Assembly: GCA_035967975.1 (NCBI GenBank)
Contig: JAWQFQ010000001.1
Span: 1 to 64,000, forward strand
Length of the DNA stretch: 64,000 nt
From: Scytonema sp035967975
Lineage (GTDB): Bacteria > Cyanobacteriota > Cyanobacteriia > Cyanobacteriales > Nostocaceae
Direction: 5' to 3'
Positions 60,699-64,000 of the stretch are shown here, piece by piece. Position numbers and translations under genes: made by a program. Numbering within the stretch: the stretch's first letter is position 1; each line of letters starts with the position of its first letter. The notes under the pieces are model-generated. The model was not told where the DNA came from. It did no database searches and was given only the letters and a program-made list of their open reading frames with translations.

Positions 60699-61032
60699 CG
60701 ATTTAACTCGGCTAAAACACATCAGAGATTCAGCAAAAGAGGCGTTGTCTTTTGTGAATAATCGCAATAGGGAAGATTTAAATCGTGATAGAATGTTGTC
60801 TTTGGCTCTTGTAAGATTAATTGAAATCATCGGTGAAGCAGCTAATCACGTTTCTGAACCTTGTCAAGCTAAGTATTTTAAAATACCTTGGCGACCAATT
60901 ATCGGTATGAGAAATCGTATTATTTATGCTTATTTTGATGTTGATTTGGATATTGTTTGGCAAGTAATCACTCAAGATTTAGGTTCACTTTTGATTGAGG
61001 TTGAAAAGGCAATTAAAGATTTAGAAACATGA
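60685..61032 (+). CDS. hepT: HepT-like ribonuclease with substituted catalytic His
   Basis: 115 aa, the usual HepT (DUF86/HEPN) length. It has LTRLKHIRDSAKEALSFVNN at the start, EIIGEAANHVSEP in the middle and MRNRIIYAYFDVDLDIVW near residue 75. HepT toxins carry R-x4-6-H-x-Y; here the His is Tyr81 (codon TAT at 60925-60927), one base away from CAT. Arg76/78 and Tyr83 are kept. The RNase is therefore probably inactive while the AMP-acceptor Tyr83 remains. The gene is otherwise complete. Confidence 0.87.
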   Translation: MSKNDDLTRLKHIRDSAKEALSFVNNRNREDLNRDRMLSLALVRLIEIIGEAANHVSEPCQAKYFKIPWRPIIGMRNRIIYAYFDVDLDIVWQVITQDLGSLLIEVEKAIKDLET

Positions 61033-61225
61033 ATTATGATTAATGGTGCTTAAACAAAAAATTCCCAAAAAAAGACCTCAAATGTATATAGAGAGAGACT
61101 TTGACATCATTTTGCCCAGTTTCTTGATATATCTGGGTTTCAGGCGTTAAAGGGCATTTGACGTATTTTGCTTGCCCTATATGGGTTTTAGGCTTGTTTA
61201 TTCCTCAAAAATACTTAAGTCCCGT
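61033..61225. other. intergenic region
   Basis: A degenerate hairpin CCCAGTTTCTTGATATATCT ... GGGTTTC at 61118-61145 is a far relative of the CCCGG family. Nothing else recognised. Confidence 0.35.
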
Positions 61226-61281
61226 TAACCCGTTTTAACGGGTTTGAGCTTTAAGCCCGAATTTTAATTCAGGGCGATCGC
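61226..61281 (+). repeat. AACCCGTTTTAACGGGTT repeat, direct copy 1
   Basis: 56 bases starting TAACCCGTTTTAACGGGTTT and ending GGGCGATCGC, identical to 62359-62414. The two copies enclose the MocA-like gene. The inverted relative is at 55903-55952. Confidence 0.85.
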
Positions 61282-61354
61282 TGAATTTATTGTTAAGATT
61301 ACAATTTATCTCAATGCAGCTTTCATATCGGTAGCCCGATTTTCACAGAACCGC

Positions 61355-61422
61355 AATAAGATTCTACACGCGATCGCCCGTTTTTGAGAACCTGTTGGGC
61401 ATCTTGCAACACCTTTTGAACC
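61355..61422 (-). pseudogene. 68-bp duplicated fragment of the XdhC-like gene
   Basis: Matches 63015-63082 inside the intact XdhC-like gene at 65 of 68 bases (by hand). It is in the same orientation, and the 56-bp repeat precedes it just as the other copy precedes the intact gene. Confidence 0.8.
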
Positions 61423-61610
61423 TGTCCTTCCGCCAGCAAATGGTTCTGAAAATTGAGGATTTCTTGCATGAGTTGGGCTTGCAATCTGCAAAAGTACAAA
61501 AGCGATCGCTATACTCAATCATGCAACGATTATTGCCTCAAGTTGATGCAGCAACTCAAGCTGAACTAGTAGCTTTAGAGAAACTTTTTAATCATCCAAA
61601 ACAAACTTAA
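61423..61610 (+). pseudogene. unidentified helical C-terminal fragment
   Basis: Frame FRQQMVLKIEDFLHELGLQS, then QKRSLYSIMQRLLPQVDAAT and ELVALEKLFNHPKQT, without a start of its own outside the duplicated fragment. It looks like the end of a helical protein, origin unknown. A GCTGATGACTGACAGCTAAT repeat follows. Confidence 0.35.
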
Positions 61611-61682
61611 TACTATTGTTATACAGAGCAAGCAAAATGTGCTTGAAAGCTGATGACTGACAGCTAATAGCTGAACGCTTAC

Positions 61683-62282
61683 TTAAGTCCCGTTATCTGT
61701 GATGAGCTTTTGAAACTGCTCGTAGTCATTATATGTATCCAGATCGAATATACCTTCTGGAAAAGGAAGACCAAAAACTTTCCCAGCATTTTGCTTAATC
61801 ACCTGTCTTGCACCAGCAGCGCCATTTAGTGTCAGTAATTGTGCAAACAAATTGTGTTTGAATAACGCTGGTACACCTTGCACTCCTCCATATTCTGAAG
61901 CAACAATTTGCCTATCTGTAGCTTGGAAGACGTTAACCAGTTGATTGATGATTTGAGTAGAGACGAACGGCTGATCGCATAGCATTAACACAACAGCTTC
62001 TACATCATCATGAAGGGCTTCCATCCCACACCGAATTGAAGTACCCATACCTTCTGACCAGCGATGGTTTTCAACAATTCGGACATTATATAACTCCGCT
62101 TCTGGTCGAATACGGTCAGCGTATGCTCCCAGGACAACGACAATGGGGTTGCAGACTGAAGCAACCGCCACCTCAACCATATGACGAAGCAAGCTCTGCT
62201 GTTGATACTGTAGCAATTGCTTTGGTGTACCCATACGAGTGGATGCACCCGCCGCTAGTAAAATCAAACCAATATCGAACAT
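61683..62282 (-). CDS. MobA/MocA-like nucleotidyltransferase
   Basis: 199 aa. The start IGLILLAAGASTRMGTPKQL is the NTP-transferase signature LAAGxSxRMGxxK. VEAVVLMLCDQPFVSTQIIN holds the metal-binding Asp in CDQP, and GGVQGVPALFKHNLF is the usual GxPxxF loop. It probably transfers CMP (or GMP) to molybdopterin for molybdenum hydroxylases. It lies downstream of the XdhC-like gene on the same strand but is separated from it by 143 bases containing the 56-bp repeat. Confidence 0.9.
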   Translation of the reverse strand: MFDIGLILLAAGASTRMGTPKQLLQYQQQSLLRHMVEVAVASVCNPIVVVLGAYADRIRPEAELYNVRIVENHRWSEGMGTSIRCGMEALHDDVEAVVLMLCDQPFVSTQIINQLVNVFQATDRQIVASEYGGVQGVPALFKHNLFAQLLTLNGAAGARQVIKQNAGKVFGLPFPEGIFDLDTYNDYEQFQKLITDNGT

Positions 62283-62358
62283 TAGATATGTTGCTCGGTT
62301 AAAGATTTATCTCAGTATATAACTAGTATTTGATACTTTTCAATACGGTATTGATTTT

Positions 62359-62414
62359 TAACCCGTTTTAACGGGTTTGAGCTTTAAGCCCGAATTTTAA
62401 TTCAGGGCGATCGC
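62359..62414 (+). repeat. AACCCGTTTTAACGGGTT repeat, direct copy 2
   Basis: 56 bases identical to 61226-61281. It ends 10 bases before the stop codon of the XdhC-like gene. CAATACGGTATTG lies just before it, an end motif of the 55958 element family. Confidence 0.85.
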
Positions 62415-62424
62415 GAAATTTTCG

Positions 62425-63582
62425 TTAAATTGATACCAGAGGTGTACGTTCATCGTTCTGAGAATGAATAGGTCTAGTGCGCTCTCTAAGAGAACTACCA
62501 CCCCGATGAGCAACAACACCTTGAATTTCAGTGACAATTGAAAGAGCAATTTCTTCAGGAGTATTAGCACCTATGTCGAGACCAACCGGACCATAAAGGT
62601 GATGCAATTGGTCTGGTGTAAGCATAACTCCAGAAGCTTGTAAGTCTTGAAGCAATCGCTCTCGTCGAGTTTTCGGTCCTAGCAAACCAATATACTGTAG
62701 AGGGGACAATAGTAAAGTTCTCAAAAGTTCTAAATCATTAAGGTATTTATGGGTCATCACTACAGCAACCATGCGTGAATTGAAGTTGAGATGTGATTCA
62801 AGGTTTTCTGGATCGCAAAAAATGATACAATCGGCGTTGGGAAAATGATCGCGATTTGTGTAACCCGGTCGATTATCAATGACTGTCACATGCCAACCAA
62901 GTTGTTTAGCAAAATCAACAACCGGAATGGCATCGTAACCTGCACCAAATACTAGCAAAGGGAGGGGCGGTTGAATAACTTCCAGAAGGGCTTCAACACA
63001 TCCGTTAACGAGGGAATAAGATTCGACACGCGATCGCCCGTTTTTGATAACCTGTTGAGCATCTTGCAACACCTTTTGAACCAACTCACGGTCTTTAATA
63101 TCGGTGGCTACAGCACCATCTTGTTTCAAAAACAACCGAGAGGCAACTTTTACTTGAGTTTCTCCCTGAACATGAAAGATAGTTGCGATCGCGCCGGATT
63201 GATTTTGAAGAAAACACTCAGCGATAAACTCAAGCTGACTGCTAGCAGAGGTGTCAGAGAGAGATTCAATTAATACATTGACAACTCCGTTACAGCCAAG
63301 ACCAAAGCCCCACACAATATCCTCGCTAGATGTTGTATCATATTGTACAACGATTGGCTCACTAGAGTAAAACATTAACGGTTGCGAGCGCTCAAAGACA
63401 TTGCCTTCCAAACAACCACCACTGATAGCACCAATCATTTGACCGTTATCGGTAAGCAACATCCGTGCTCCCGGTTTACGATATACTGAGCCACTCGTTT
63501 TAACAACAGTGGCGATCGCACTACGTTGACCAGATAATTTGCATTGCTGGAAGGTTTTTAGAATATTTTGAAGTTCTTTCAT
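62425..63582 (-). CDS. XdhC/CoxI family molybdenum hydroxylase maturation protein
   Basis: 385 aa. N-terminal XdhC/CoxI domain: AIATVVKTSGSVYRKPGARM, GQMIGAISGGCLEGNVFERS and YDTTSSEDIVWGFGLGCNGV. C-terminal Rossmann domain: LLVFGAGYDAIPVVDFAKQL and VTVIDNRPGY, then YIGLLGPKTRRERLLQDLQA. Members bind molybdenum cofactor, help its sulfuration and insert it into xanthine-dehydrogenase-type enzymes. The large subunit gene lies 27 bases upstream on the same strand, so both are one operon. Confidence 0.92.
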   Translation of the reverse strand: MKELQNILKTFQQCKLSGQRSAIATVVKTSGSVYRKPGARMLLTDNGQMIGAISGGCLEGNVFERSQPLMFYSSEPIVVQYDTTSSEDIVWGFGLGCNGVVNVLIESLSDTSASSQLEFIAECFLQNQSGAIATIFHVQGETQVKVASRLFLKQDGAVATDIKDRELVQKVLQDAQQVIKNGRSRVESYSLVNGCVEALLEVIQPPLPLLVFGAGYDAIPVVDFAKQLGWHVTVIDNRPGYTNRDHFPNADCIIFCDPENLESHLNFNSRMVAVVMTHKYLNDLELLRTLLLSPLQYIGLLGPKTRRERLLQDLQASGVMLTPDQLHHLYGPVGLDIGANTPEEIALSIVTEIQGVVAHRGGSSLRERTRPIHSQNDERTPLVSI

Positions 63583-63609
63583 TTCCTCAATGATAAAAAG
63601 ACATAGACC

Positions 63610-64000
63610 CTATAGCAGCTTATCTGGGGTAATTGGTAAGTCACGAATGCGCTTCCCAGTAGCATGATATATGGCATTGGCGATCGCACCTGCAACACCA
63701 GTAACGCCAATTTCTCCAATACCACGTATCCCCAAGGGACTGATGTGTGGATCGGGTTTGTCAGTAAACAGCACTTCTATTTCTCCGATATCAGCATGAA
63801 CCGGCACATGGTAATCAGCCAAGTTCCGTACAATAAGGCGACCGCTTTGGGGGTCAAGAACAGTCTCTTCCATTAACGCCATCCCTATCCCAAAGATGAC
63901 TCCACCCATAATCTGGCTGCGTGCAGTTTTGTAATTAAGAATACGTCCGGCATCGATTGCACTAACAACACGGCTGACTCGTACCCGACCTAAACGGGGA
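63610..64000 (-). CDS. xanthine dehydrogenase-type molybdopterin-binding subunit, C-terminal part
   Basis: 130 residues of the C-terminus; the gene runs off the right edge, so the start is outside. It reads RLGRVRVSRVVSAIDAGRIL, NYKTARSQIMGGVIFGIGMA, RNLADYHVPVHADIGEIEVL and SPLGIRGIGEIGVTGVAGAI ANAI. The E of RGIGEIG is the conserved catalytic Glu beside the molybdenum. The order of segments is that of the aldehyde/xanthine oxidoreductase large subunit. The substrate is unknown. It is upstream of the XdhC-like gene by 27 bases. Confidence 0.9.
   Translation of the reverse strand, partial: PRLGRVRVSRVVSAIDAGRILNYKTARSQIMGGVIFGIGMALMEETVLDPQSGRLIVRNLADYHVPVHADIGEIEVLFTDKPDPHISPLGIRGIGEIGVTGVAGAIANAIYHATGKRIRDLPITPDKLL

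Overview
The window is chromosomal DNA from a filamentous, probably heterocyst-forming cyanobacterium (Nostocales type). The evidence is a chlL-DUF5331-chlN cluster, a Psb32-type protein, very frequent GCGATCGC (HIP1) octamers, heptanucleotide tandem repeats between genes, and cyanobacterial families such as DUF1822, DUF928, CHAT, CHASE2, Uma2, DUF4346 and hemagglutinin-like exoproteins. All calls rest on reading the sequence and on knowledge of the families; no database search was run.

Layout. 0-9 kb: PhoX/DUF839 protein, Na+/H+ antiporter, saccharopine-dehydrogenase-like protein, MATE transporter and a frameshifted DUF4351/Rpn-type gene, with two gene stubs between them (glycosyltransferase, FAD oxidoreductase). 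9-20 kb: retropepsin-like protein, chlN/DUF5331/chlL, Trp-rich protein, acyltransferase, psb32, DUF4346, a peptidogalycan-type acyltransferase and a RibD-like reductase. 20-24.5 kb: a sensor histidine kinase followed by the wreck of a second one, then hypothetical genes. 24.8-39.2 kb: the most striking block. A sigma-70-like factor, a DUF1822 protein, a CHAT-CHASE2 protein and a DUF928 protein lie in one direction. A large secreted hemagglutinin-like exoprotein, a TPR-CHAT protease and a subtilase with N-terminal repeats follow. 39-47 kb: lipid kinase, DUF4160/DUF2442 pair, a strongly decayed segment (41.1-42.1 kb), metallophosphoesterase, AlkA-like glycosylase, MarR regulator, PIN toxin pair and DUF2269 protein. 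47.7-55 kb: a second exoprotein and a two-gene membrane/hydrolase operon. 55-61 kb: accessory island with three Uma2 genes, an uncharacterised helical two-gene locus, a broken VapBC pair and an MntA/HepT pair. 61-64 kb: MocA-like, XdhC-like and a molybdenum hydroxylase large subunit that runs off the right edge.

How the genes may work together. The sigma factor, DUF1822, CHAT-CHASE2 and DUF928 set reads as a signal-to-protease-to-gene-expression module. A sensor of the outside (CHASE2) is fused to a caspase-like domain (CHAT) next to a dedicated sigma factor and to secreted proteins; the link to the exoproteins is inference. chlL and chlN encode the light-independent protochlorophyllide reductase. 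The three genes at the right edge form a molybdenum hydroxylase maturation set.

The intergenic DNA is unusually informative. At least nine gene remnants can be read. Several small palindromic elements share one AGAAACCCGG-type hairpin core inside different terminal inverted repeats. One of them is flanked by a 12-bp direct repeat.
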